DNA from: Physella acuta
Taxonomy: Eukaryota > Mollusca > Gastropoda > Physidae
Direction: 5' to 3'
DNA: 64,000 bases
NCBI RefSeq assembly: GCF_028476545.1
Contig: NW_026732761.1
Span: forward strand, 169,001 to 233,000
Shown piece after piece: positions 25,873 to 35,925 of this stretch; positions within the stretch are counted from its first letter, which is position 1; each line of letters opens with the position of its first letter. The position numbers and the translations under genes were made by a program. The notes under the pieces are model-generated. The model was not told where the DNA came from. It worked only from the letters and a program-made list of their open reading frames with translations, and searched no databases.

Positions 25873-25973
25873 CTTACATGATTCCAGGTGTTTACTTACA
25901 TGATTCCAGGTGTTTACTTACATGATTCAGGTGTTTACTTACATGGTCCACGTCTTTACTTACATGATTCCAG
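25873..25973 (+). repeat. Terminal units of the intron 4 array, ending in the real acceptor
   Basis: Five units in the form TTACATGATTCCAGGTGTTT; the last provides the acceptor of exon 5. The exon's first bases, GTGTGTACATACA, resemble the unit continuation GTGTTTACTTACA. Confidence 0.9.
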
Positions 25974-26090
25974 GTGTGTACATACATTGCTAAATGCTAT
26001 GCTGTGTCTGCACAATTTGAAGGATGTAGAGAAAAAATTCAAGAGTGCTCTGCTATAATCAAAGACCTTTGTCGTATTTTATACTACAAG
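25974..26090 (+). CDS. DNAJC13: DNAJC13 exon 5
   Basis: The acceptor is GATTCCAG ending at 25973, and the donor is GTAATG at 26091. The 39 codons read [22 protein letters not shown] and [12 protein letters not shown], matching the RME-8 helical region. The acceptor looks like one more unit of the 21/22-bp array that fills the upstream intron: almost every unit there carries GATCCAGG or GATTCCAGG. The start was chosen by the conserved VC-Y-I--CY block and by phase 0 continuity with exon 4. Confidence 0.93.
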
Positions 26091-26167
26091 GTAATGAATT
26101 CTTTTTTATTTTATTTTTATTCCTTCTTCTGCCCCCTAGAGTCCCCAATTGTGCCATAGATTACTCA

Positions 26168-27050
26168 TAGGTTAGGGTTAGTGTTGCCTCATGGGTTAGT
26201 GTTGCCTCATGGGTTAGTGTTGCCTCATGGGTTAGTGTTGCCTCATGGGTTAGGGTTGCCTCATGGGTTAGGGTTAGTGTTGCCTCATGGGTTAGTGTTG
26301 CCTCATGGGTTAGGGTTAGTGTTGCCTCATGGGTTAGTGTTGCCTCATGGGTTAGTGTTGCCTCATGGGTTAGTGTTGCCTCATGGGTTAGGGTTAGTGT
26401 TGCCTCATGTGTTAGTGTTGCCTCATGGGTTAGTGTTGCCTCATGGGTTAGGGTTAGTGTTGCCTCATGGGTTAGTGTTGCCTCATGTGTTAGTGTTGCC
26501 TCATGGGTTAGTGTTGCCTCATGGGTTAGTGTTGCCTCATGGGTTAGTGTTGCCTCATGGGTTAGGGTTAGTGTTGCCTCATGGGTTAGTGTTGCCTCAT
26601 GGGTTAGTGTTGCCTCATGGGTTAGTGTTGCCTCATGGGTTAGTGTTGCCTCATGGGTTAGTGTTGCCTCATGGGTTAGTGTTGCCTCATGGGTTAGTGT
26701 TGCCTCATGGGTTAGTGTTGCCTCATGGGTTAGGGTTAGTGTTGCCTCATGTGTTAGTGTTGCCTCATGGGTTAGTGTTGCCTCAAGTGTTAGGGTTAGT
26801 GTTGCCTCATGTGTTAGTGTTGCCTCATGGGTTAGTGTTGCCTCATGGGTTAGGGTTAGTGTTGCCTCATGGGTTAGGGTTAGTGTTGCCTCATGGGTTA
26901 GTGTTGCCTCATGTGTTAGTGTTGCCTCATGGGTTAGTGTTGCCTCATGTGTTAGTGTTGCCTCATGGGTTAGGGTTGCCTCATGGGTTAGTGTTGCCTC
27001 ATGGGTTAGTGTTGCCTCATGGGTTAGTGTTGCCTCATGGGTTAGTGTTA
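26168..27050 (+). repeat. 18-bp minisatellite in intron 5, ~46 copies
   Basis: The unit is GGGTTAGTGTTGCCTCAT, with occasional 24-bp units holding an extra GGTTAG. Both strands stay open because the unit is a multiple of three, giving apparent proteins of about 300 residues (LTHEAT or LPHGLV repeats) that are artefacts. It is followed by unique sequence with a G run near 27097-27112. Confidence 0.95.
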
Positions 27051-27222
27051 TGGTTTGGTGTACCCGTTGGGATTGATTGTAATAACATTTGAGATGGGGG
27101 GGGGGGGGGGGGGAGGGGATTGTGAAAATTTCAAACATCTTTTTATTTGTTAGTATCTAATCCAATGAATAAAATAAATTCAGCATGTTAGTTAATATTT
27201 AAACATTTTCTAACCATTTCAG

Positions 27223-27402
27223 AACCTTCCAAAATTGTGTGCAGTTGTGTGTGAGTGTATCAGTGCATTTTGTGTGGATTTTTGGCTCCAGACAAACCTG
27301 TTCCAGGCAGGTGTCTTATGGCACCTGCTCCTGTACCTGTTCAACTATGATTACACACTAGAAGAAGGGGGGGTGGAGAAAAGTCAGGAAAGTAATCAAC
27401 AG
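27223..27402 (+). CDS. DNAJC13: DNAJC13 exon 6
   Basis: The acceptor is CCATTTCAG ending at 27222, and the donor is GTCAGT at 27403. The 60 codons include [39 protein letters not shown] and the end SQESNQQ, with very strong family similarity. The end after NQQ matches the human exon content followed by EVAN. Two more copies of the same CAACAG/GTCAGT junction follow at 33-nt spacing (ends at 27435 and 27468); using them would add [11 protein letters not shown] once or twice in frame. Confidence 0.93.
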
Positions 27403-27480
27403 GTCAGTACCTATACAGGGCTGTCTGATCAACAGGTCAGTACCTATACAGGGCTGTCTGATCAACAGGTCAGTTCCTAT
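27403..27480 (+). repeat. 33-bp donor-type repeat after exon 6
   Basis: Two full units and a partial one: GTCAGTACCTATACAGGG, CTGTCTGATC, AACAG. Each ends in CAACAG followed by GTCAGT, the same junction as exon 6 itself. A further piece (GTACCTATACAGGGCTG, 27952-27968) lies on the far side of an inserted transposon. Confidence 0.93.
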
Positions 27481-27951
27481 GGTAACAGGGCATTACCCCC
27501 CCCCCATCAATTACCCCCCTCCGGACTCCCCCCCCCCTGTCATTACCCCCGGAATGATTAGCCCCCCTGTCAATAACACCTTTCCCCTCCCCCCTCCCCC
27601 CCCCCCTCCCTATCGAGTAGGACATCTCCCCTTGGTCATAGCTTAAGGTTCAGCTAGGGTTTGCGTTTGGGCTAAGGTTAGGGTTAGAGCTAGGGTCAGG
27701 GTTAGGGTTAGTTTTAGGATCAGGGTTAGGCTGAAATCAATGTCTAAAGTTATGTTTGTAGGTTTATTTTACGGTGAGGTGAATTCTAAGGTTTTTCATA
27801 TTACCTTAAGGTTAGGATTAAGATAATATTTTGGTATAGATTTGGAGTTAGAATCAGGATTCTATTTTGGTGGATTGGGGGGGGGGGGGGGAATTGACAG
27901 AGGGGTAATTGCTCCGGGGGAGGTAAATACAGTGGGGTAATGTCCTGTGCC
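27481..27951. mobile_element. Short inverted-repeat transposon, 471 bp, inside the exon 6 repeat
   Basis: The left end is GGTAACAGGGCATTACCCC; the right end read inward is GGCACAGGACATTACCCC. The flanks GTTCCTAT (27473-27480) and GTACCTAT (27952-27959) form a 7 of 8 target duplication. Inside are long C runs near the left end, a G run near the right end and GGTTAGGG-like repeats. No coding capacity. Superfamily uncertain; 8 bp suggests hAT. Confidence 0.65.
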
Positions 27952-27968
27952 GTACCTATACAGGGCTG

Positions 27969-28846
27969 TGTGACCTACTTAGGTCTGTTTGGCTTTATGT
28001 ATATTTAATCTCCTGAGTTATGTATTTGTCCTTGGGAGAATTGTCAGTTCACTGGTACAACTCGGTCAACTGAACTCTGTCACATCAGGTGATTCTATCT
28101 TTAATCCCTGGCAGAACCTCAACCAATGGTCTTGCGACCGTGAGGATCCTTGACAGATCCTCAACCAATAGTTGTAAGACTTTTGAGTTATTTCCCCTAT
28201 TATTGAATGCTATTTAATCTCGGGATTCTCAAGTTCAAAGGCAGCCAGATTGACTTTGGACCAGGAGAGTTGTGCCAGTGGTTATGTACGCCATTTTGCA
28301 GTATTGTCATTATGTGACATGATTTTCACCTTTGTATAAGGAATTATGTGACTAGTTGTAGTTTACTGAATATTTTGTTCTGGTGTATAATTGCACCTTT
28401 TTGATTACTTCGGTGATAGTTTGATCCTTTATTTGGATTTCTATTGTTGTAGAGGCAATAAGTCTCTTCTTGGTTTTTTGTGGTAATTATGATGCCATTC
28501 AGTTGTGTGTAGTAATGATTTATTGGTGTATAATATACTATGCCACAGCTGTGATATATTGTGATTTTTCTCAAACTGTAAGTTGGAGTTTTTGAGGTTA
28601 TTTATTGTACTCATAGAATCTGTACATTTTGATCTTACCTAGTGTCATTATCTTGTACATAAATTAAAAAGGTATTCATAGTTTAAGTCGTGTGAGTCTC
28701 TTCGATTTGTCGTGTTTTCCCCCAGACAGCATTAACGAGCTAACGGCAAGTTGTTGAGATTCCGTTACAACGTCTTCTATCGGTACCATACCAAACGAAC
28801 CTGGGGTGTCCGCTCCCTCCGCTGCTGTCGGAGGTCAGACATAACA
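27969..28846 (+). mobile_element. Possible solo LTR (Gypsy-like), 878 bp
   Basis: The segment starts TGTGACCT and ends GACATAACA, with the 4-bp sequence GCTG on both sides (27965-27968 and 28847-28850). It has a poly(A)-signal-like ATTAAAAAGG stretch followed by a CG-containing 3' part, as in LTRs. No internal retroelement region is present, so if correct it is a solo fossil LTR inserted in the exon 6 repeat. A 4-bp match is weak evidence. Confidence 0.4.
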
Positions 28847-28892
28847 GCTGTATAATATTATGGCTTTGTCACCCAGGTCAGAGAATTGAGAT

Positions 28893-31800
28893 TGTGCAGC
28901 AAAGGTTAGACTTTTTGTGCAGCAAAGGTTACACTTTTTGTGCAGCAAAGGTTACACTTTTTGTGCTGCAAAGGTTACACTTTTTGTGCTGCAAAGGTTA
29001 CACTTTTTGTGCTGCAAAGGTTAGACTTTTTGTGCAGCAAAGGTTACACTTTTTGTGCTGCAAAGGTTACACTTTTTGTGCAGCAAAGGTTAGACTTTTT
29101 GTGCTGCAAAGGTTACACTTTTTGTGCTGCAAAGGTTACACTTTTTGTGCTGCAAAGGTTACACTTTTTGTGCTGCAAAGGTTACACTTTTTGTGCTGCA
29201 AAGGTTACACTTTTTGTGCTGCAAAGGTTACACTTTTTGTGCAGCAAAGGTTACACTTTTTGTGCTGCAAAGGTTACACTTTTTGTGCTGCAAAGGTTAC
29301 ACTTTTTGTGCTGCAAAGGTTACACTTTTTGTGCTGCAAAGGTTACACTTTTTGTGCTGCAAAGGTTACACTTTTTGTGCTGCAAAGGTTACACTTTTTG
29401 TGCTGCAAAGGTTACACTTTTTGTGCTGCAAAGGTTACACATTTTGTGCTGCAAAGGTTACACTTTTTGTGCTGCAAAGGTTACACTTTTTGTGCAGCAA
29501 AGGTTACACTTTTTGTGCTGCAAAGGTTACACTTTTTGTGCTGCAAAGGTTACACTTTTTGTGCTGCAAAGGTTACACTTTTTGTGCTGCAAAGGTTACA
29601 CTTTTTGTGCTGCAAAGGTTACACTTTTTGTGCTGCAAAGGTTACACTTTTTGTGCTGCAAAGGTTACACTTTTTGTGCTGCAAAGGTTACACTTTTTGT
29701 GCTGCAAAGGTTACACTTTTTGTGCTGCAAAGGTTACACTTTTTGTGCTGCAAAGGTTACACTTTTTGTGCTGCAAAGGTTACACTTTTTGTGCTGCAAA
29801 GGTTACACTTTTTGTGCTGCAAAGGTTACACTTTTTGTGCTGCAAAGGTTACACTTTTTGTGCTGCAAAGGTTACACTTTTTGTGCTGCAAAGGTTACAT
29901 ATTTTGTGCTGCAAAGGTTACACTTTTTGTGCAGCAAAGGTTACACTTTTTGTGCTGCAAAGGTTACACTTTTTGTGCTGCAAAGGTTACACTTTTTGTG
30001 CTGCAAAGGTTACACTTTTTGTGCTGCAAAGGTTACACTTTTTGTGCTGCAAAGGTTACACTTTTTGTGCTGCAAAGGTTACACTTTTTGTGCTGCAAAG
30101 GTTACACTTTTTGTGCTGCAAAGGTTACACATTTTGTGCTGCAAAGGTTACACTTTTTGTGCTGCAAAGGTTACACTTTTTGTGCAGCAAAGGTTACACT
30201 TTTTGTGCTGCAAAGGTTACACTTTTTGTGCTGCAAAGGTTACACTTTTTGTGCTGCAAAGGTTACACTTTTTGTGCTGCAAAGGTTACACTTTTTGTGC
30301 TGCAAAGGTTACACTTTTTGTGCTGCAAAGGTTACACTTTTTGTGCTGCAAAGGTTACACTTTTTGTGCTGCAAAGGTTACACTTTTTGTGCTGCAAAGG
30401 TTACACTTTTTGTGCTGCAAAGGTTACACTTTTTGTGCTGCAAAGGTTACACTTTTTGTGCTGCAAAGGTTACACTTTTTGTGCTGCAAAGGTTACACTT
30501 TTTGTGCTGCAAAGGTTACACTTTTTGTGCTGCAAAGGTTACACATTTTGTGCTGCAAAGGTTACACTTTTTGTGCTGCAAAGGTTACACTTTTTGTGCA
30601 GCAAAGGTTACACTTTTTGTGCTGCAAAGGTTACACTTTTTGTGCTGCAAAGGTTACACTTTTTGTGCTGCAAAGGTTACACTTTTTTGGCTGCAAAGGT
30701 TACACTTTTTGTGCTGCAAAGGTTACACTTTTTGTGCTGCAAAGGTTACACTTTTTGTGCTGCAAAGGTTACACTTTTTGTGCTGCAAAGGTTACACTTT
30801 TTGTGCTGCAAAGGTTACACTTTTTGTGCTGCAAAGGTTACACTTTTTGTGCTGCAAAGGTTACACTTTTTGTGCTGCAAAGGTTACACTTTTTGTGCTG
30901 CAAAGGTTACACTTTTTGTGCTGCAAAGGTTACACTTTTTGTGCTGCAAAGGTTACACTTTTTGTGCTGCAAAGGTTACACTTTTTGTGCTGCAAAGGTT
31001 ACACTTTTTGTGCTGCAAAGGTTACACTTTTTGTGCTGCAAAGGTTACACTTTTTGTGCTGCAAAGGTTACACTTTTTGTGCAGCAAAGGTTACACTTTT
31101 TGTGCTGCAAAGGTTACATATTTTGTGCTGCAAAGGTTACACTTTTTGTGCAGCAAAGGTTACACTTTTTGTGCTGCAAAGGTTACACTTTTTGTGCTGC
31201 AAAGGTTACACTTTTTGTGCTGCAAAGGTTACACTTTTTGTGCTGCAAAGGTTACACTTTTTGTGCTGCAAAGGTTACACTTTTTGTGCTGCAAAGGTTA
31301 CACTTTTTGTGCTGCAAAGGTTACACATTTTGTGCTGCAAAGGTTACACTTTTTGTGCTGCAAAGGTTACACTTTTTGTGCAGCAAAGGTTACACTTTTT
31401 GTGCTGCAAAGGTTACACTTTTTGTGCTGCAAAGGTTACACTTTTTGTGCTGCAAAGGTTACACTTTTTGTGCTGCAAAGGTTACACTTTTTGTGCTGCA
31501 AAGGTTACACTTTTTGTGCTGCAAAGGTTACACTTTTTGTGCTGCAAAGGTTACACTTTTTGTGCTGCAAAGGTTACACTTTTTGTGCTGCAAAGGTTAC
31601 ACTTTTTGTGCTGCAAAGGTTACACTTTTTGTGCTGCAAAGGTTACACTTTTTGTGCTGCAAAGGTTACACTTTTTGTGCTGCAAAGGTTACACTTTTTG
31701 TGCTGCAAAGGTTACACATTTTGTGCTGCAAAGGTTACACTTTTTGTGCTGCAAAGGTTACACTTTTTGTGCAGCAAAGGTTACACTTTTTGTGCTGCAA

Positions 31801-34800
31801 AGGTTACACTTTTTGTGCTGCAAAGGTTACACTTTTTGTGCTGCAAAGGTTACACTTTTTTGGCTGCAAAGGTTACACTTTTTGTGCTGCAAAGGTTACA
31901 CTTTTTGTGCTGCAAAGGTTACACTTTTTGTGCTGCAAAGGTTACACTTTTTGTGCTGCAAAGGTTACACTTTTTGTGCTGCAAAGGTTACACTTTTTGT
32001 GCTGCAAAGGTTACACTTTTTGTGCTGCAAAGGTTACACTTTTTGTGCTGCAAAGGTTACACTTTTTGTGCTGCAAAGGTTACACTTTTTGTGCTGCAAA
32101 GGTTACACTTTTTGTGCTGCAAAGGTTACACTTTTTGTGCTGCAAAGGTTACACTTTTTGTGCTGCAAAGGTTACACTTTTTGTGCTGCAAAGGTTACAC
32201 TTTTTGTGCTGCAAAGGTTACACTTTTTGTGCTGCAAAGGTTACACTTTTTGTGCTGCAAAGGTTACACTTTTTGTGCTGCAAAGGTTACACTTTTTGTG
32301 CTGCAAAGGTTACACTTTTTGTGCTGCAAAGGTTACACTTTTTGTGCTGCAAAGGTTACACTTTTTGTGCTGCAAAGGTTACACTTTTTGTGCTGCAAAG
32401 GTTACACTTTTTGTGCTGCAAAGGTTACACTTTTTGTGCTGCAAAGGTTACACTTTTTGTGCTGCAAAGGTTACACTTTTTGTGCTGCAAAGGTTACACT
32501 TTTTGTGCTGCAAAGGTTACACTTTTTGTGCTGCAAAGGTTACACTTTTTGTGCTGCAAAGGTTACACTTTTTGTGCTGCAAAGGTTACACTTTTTGTGC
32601 TGCAAAGGTTACACTTTTTGTGCTGCAAAGGTTACACTTTTTGTGCTGCAAAGGTTACACTTTTTGTGCTGCAAAGGTTACACTTTTTGTGCTGCAAAGG
32701 TTACACTTTTTGTGCTGCAAAGGTTACACTTTTTGTGCTGCAAAGGTTACACTTTTGTGCTGCAAAGGTTACACTTTTTGTGCTGCAAAGGTTACACTTT
32801 TTGTGCTGCAAAGGTTACACTTTTTGTGCTGCAAAGGTTACACTTTTTGTGCTGCAAAGGTTACACTTTTTGTGCTGCAAAGGTTACACTTTTTGTGCTG
32901 CAAAGGTTACACTTTTTGTGCTGCAAAGGTTACACTTTTTGTGCTGCAAAGGTTACACTTTTTGTGCTGCAAAGGTTACACTTTTTGTGCTGCAAAGGTT
33001 ACACTTTTTGTGCTGCAAAGGTTACACTTTTTGTGCTGCAAAGGTTACACTTTTTGTGCTGCAAAGGTTACACTTTTTGTGCTGCAAAGGTTACACTTTT
33101 TGTGCTGCAAAGGTTACACTTTTTGTGCTGCAAAGGTTACACTTTTTGTGCTGCAAAGGTTACACTTTTTGTGCTGCAAAGGTTACACTTTTTGTGCTGC
33201 AAAGGTTACACTTTTTGTGCTGCAAAGGTTACACTTTTTGTGCTGCAAAGGTTACACTTTTTGTGCTGCAAAGGTTACACTTTTTGTGCTGCAAAGGTTA
33301 CACTTTTTGTGCTGCAAAGGTTACACTTTTTGTGCTGCAAAGGTTACACTTTTTGTGCTGCAAAGGTTACACTTTTTGTGCTGCAAAGGTTACACTTTTT
33401 GTGCTGCAAAGGTTACACTTTTTGTGCTGCAAAGGTTACACTTTTTGTGCTGCAAAGGTTACACTTTTTGTGCAGCAAAGGTTACACTTTTTGTGCTGCA
33501 AAGGTTACACGTTTTGTGCTGCAAAGGTTACACTTTTTGTGCAGCAAAGGTTACACTTTTTGTGCTGCAAAGGTTACACTTTTTGTGCTGCAAAGGTTAC
33601 ACTTTTTGTGCTGCAAAGGTTACACTTTTTGTGCTGCAAAGGTTACACTTTTTGTGCTGCAAAGGTTACACTTTTTGTGCTGCAAAGGTTACACTTTTTG
33701 TGCTGCAAAGGTTACACTTTTTGTGCTGCAAAGGTTACACTTTTTGTGCTGCAAAGGTTACACTTTTTGTGCTGCAAAGGTTACACTTTTTGTGCTGCAA
33801 AGGTTACACTTTTTGTGCTGCAAAGGTTACACTTTTTGTGCTGCAAAGGTTACACTTTTTGTGCTGCAAAGGTTACACTTTTTGTGCAGCAAAGGTTACA
33901 CATTTTGTGCTGCAAAGGTTACACTTTTTGTGCAGCAAAGGTTACACTTTTTGTGCTGCAAAGGTTACACTTTTTGTGCAGCAAAGGTTACACATTTTGT
34001 GCTGCAAAGGTTACACTTTTTGTGCAGCAAAGGTTACACTTTTTGTGCTGCAAAGGTTACACTTTTTGTGCAGCAAAGGTTACACTTTTTGTGCTGCAAA
34101 GGTTACACTTTTTGTGCAGCAAAGGTTACACATTTTGTGCTGCAAAGGTTACACTTTTTGTGCAGCAAAGGTTACACTTTTTGTGCTGCAAAGGTTACAC
34201 TTTTTGTGCAGCAAAGGTTACACATTTTGTGCTGCAAAGGTTACACTTTTTGTGCAGCAAAGGTTACACTTTTTGTGCTGCAAAGGTTACACTTTTTGTG
34301 CAGCAAAGGTTACACTTTTTGTGCTGCAAAGGTTACACTTTTTGTGCAGCAAAGGTTACACATTTTGTGCTGCAAAGGTTACACTTTTTGTGCAGCAAAG
34401 GTTACACTTTTTGTGCTGCAAAGGTTACACTTTTTGTGCAGCAAAGGTTACACATTTTGTGCTGCAAAGGTTACACTTTTTGTGCAGCAAAGGTTACACT
34501 TTTTGTGCTGCAAAGGTTACACTTTTTGTGCAGCAAAGGTTACACTTTTTGTGCTGCAAAGGTTACACTTTTTGTGCAGCAAAGGTTACACATTTTGTGC
34601 TGCAAAGGTTACACTTTTTGTGCAGCAAAGGTTACACTTTTTGTGCTGCAAAGGTTACACTTTTTGTGCAGCAAAGGTTACACATTTTGTGCTGCAAAGG
34701 TTACACTTTTTGTGCAGCAAAGGTTACACTTTTTGTGCTGCAAAGGTTACACTTTTTGTGCAGCAAAGGTTACACTTTTTGTGCTGCAAAGGTTACACTT

Positions 34801-35266
34801 TTTGTGCTGCAAAGGTTACACTTTTTGTGCTGCAAAGGTTACACATTTTGTGCTGCAAAGGTTACACTTTTTGCGCTGCAAAGGTTACACTTTTTGCGCT
34901 GCAAAGGTTACACTTTTTGCGCTGCAAAGGTTACACTTTTTGTGCTGCAAAGGTTACACTTTTTGTGCTGCAAAGGTTACACTTTTTGTGCTGCAAAGGT
35001 TACACTTTTTGTGCTGCAAAGGTTACACTTTTTGTGCTGCAAAGGTTACACTTTTTGTGCTGCAAAGGTTACACTTTTTGTGCTGCAAAGGTTACACTTT
35101 TTGTGCTGCAAAGGTTACACTTTTTGTGCAGCAAAGGTTACACTTTTTGTGCTGCAAAGGTTACACTTTTTGTGCAGCAAAGGTTACACATTTTGTGCTG
35201 CAAAGGTTACACTTTTTGTGCTGCAAAGGTTAGACTTTTTGTGCTGCAAAGGTTACACTTTTTGCC
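28893..35266 (+). repeat. 6.4-kb array of a 23-bp unit in intron 6
   Basis: About 277 copies of TTACACTTTTTGTGCTGCAA plus AGG. All three forward frames are open for over 2,000 codons because neither the 23-bp unit nor its junctions contain a stop; the cysteine-rich translation is not a gene. Variant spacing shows higher-order structure: CACATTTT variants alternate at 92 and 138 bp (230-bp period, 10 units) between 33899 and 34800, and a segment with three rare variants is repeated 1,173 bp (51 units) apart at 30541-30690 and 31714-31863. Confidence 0.97.
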
Positions 35267-35298
35267 TTCAGTACAAATCAAAATCGCCATTAGTTTAA

Positions 35299-35559
35299 AT
35301 TAGTGGATCTTTAGTTGGTTGTTTTATATTAAGGTCGAGGGGCCAATGTGGTCTTCTAACAAATATATATATAATATATGTTAATACAATTGATTTCTTT
35401 AACAACACTTGCTGGAGAAACCATACATTATACGTTAATACAATTTATTTTTTTATTAAGGGCTAAACAGTCAGGTTGAACATCCTTCCCATTCGCGTTG
35501 GCAAAAATAATCAAATGGTCAGAAGGTGCTTGACAAATCAAAATGTTGATTTTACAGAA
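35299..35559. other. Unique AT-rich intron sequence
   Basis: About 260 bp between the 23-bp array and the acceptor repeats of exon 7. It includes a short ATATATATA tract and two GTTAATACAATT stretches. No gene seen. Confidence 0.6.
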
Positions 35560-35751
35560 AGTGGCTATTTCTAGTATCTATTTCAGGAAGTGGCTAACTA
35601 CTTCAAGTATCTATTTCAGAAAGTGGCTAATTACTTCAATTATCTATTTCAGGAAGTGGCTCACTACTTCTAATGTCTATTTCAGGAAGTAGCTAACTAC
35701 TTCAAATATCTATTTCAAGAAGTGGCTAACAACTTCAATTATCTATTTCAG
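35560..35751 (+). repeat. 33-bp acceptor-plus-exon-start array before exon 7
   Basis: Five to six units of GAAGTGGCTAACTACTTCAA followed by TTATCTATTTCAG. The first 15 bases are the start of exon 7 (GAAGTGGCTAACTAC), and the end is its acceptor. The units are more diverged than in other arrays. The last two are stop-free and in frame with the exon. Confidence 0.93.
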
Positions 35752-35925
35752 GAAGTGGCTAACTACCTAGCTAAGATGAGTGTAATTGCATGTGGGAGAC
35801 TTGCAGGATTCTTCAGTAATGAAAGTGAGCTGAGCACTCCAGACAATCCATCAGTGAAGAAGTCCTTATATTCACTTCTGACCCCGTACCTGGCCAGAAA
35901 ACTGTCCAATGAAAGTCCTGTTGAA
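35752..35925 (+). CDS. DNAJC13: DNAJC13 exon 7
   Basis: The acceptor is CTATTTCAG ending at 35751, and the donor is GTATGT at 35926. The 58 codons begin EVANYLAKMSVIACGRLAGF and end SLLTPYLARKLSNESPVE, aligned with the family EVANSLAKLSV...LTPYVARKL block. The exon is bracketed by copies of its own borders: five acceptor-plus-exon-start units upstream and about 31 exon-end-plus-donor units downstream. An upstream acceptor copy (exon start 35686) would add 22 residues in frame without a stop. The chosen start gives the family-like junction NQQ-EVAN. Confidence 0.93.

Noticed and set aside
26168-27050. Telomere-like GGGTTAG repeats
   Set aside because: The motif is only part of an 18-bp unit and never forms a TTAGGG run; this is an intronic minisatellite.
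26161-27138. Open frames of about 300 codons on both strands
   Set aside because: An 18-bp unit without stops gives open frames in both directions; it lies in an intron and has no domain content.
28894-35303. Three overlapping open frames of more than 2,000 codons each on the + strand
   Set aside because: All are readings of the same stop-free 23-bp repeat in three frames, rich in Cys-Lys-Gly repeats, inside intron 6. There is no unique sequence, signal or homology.
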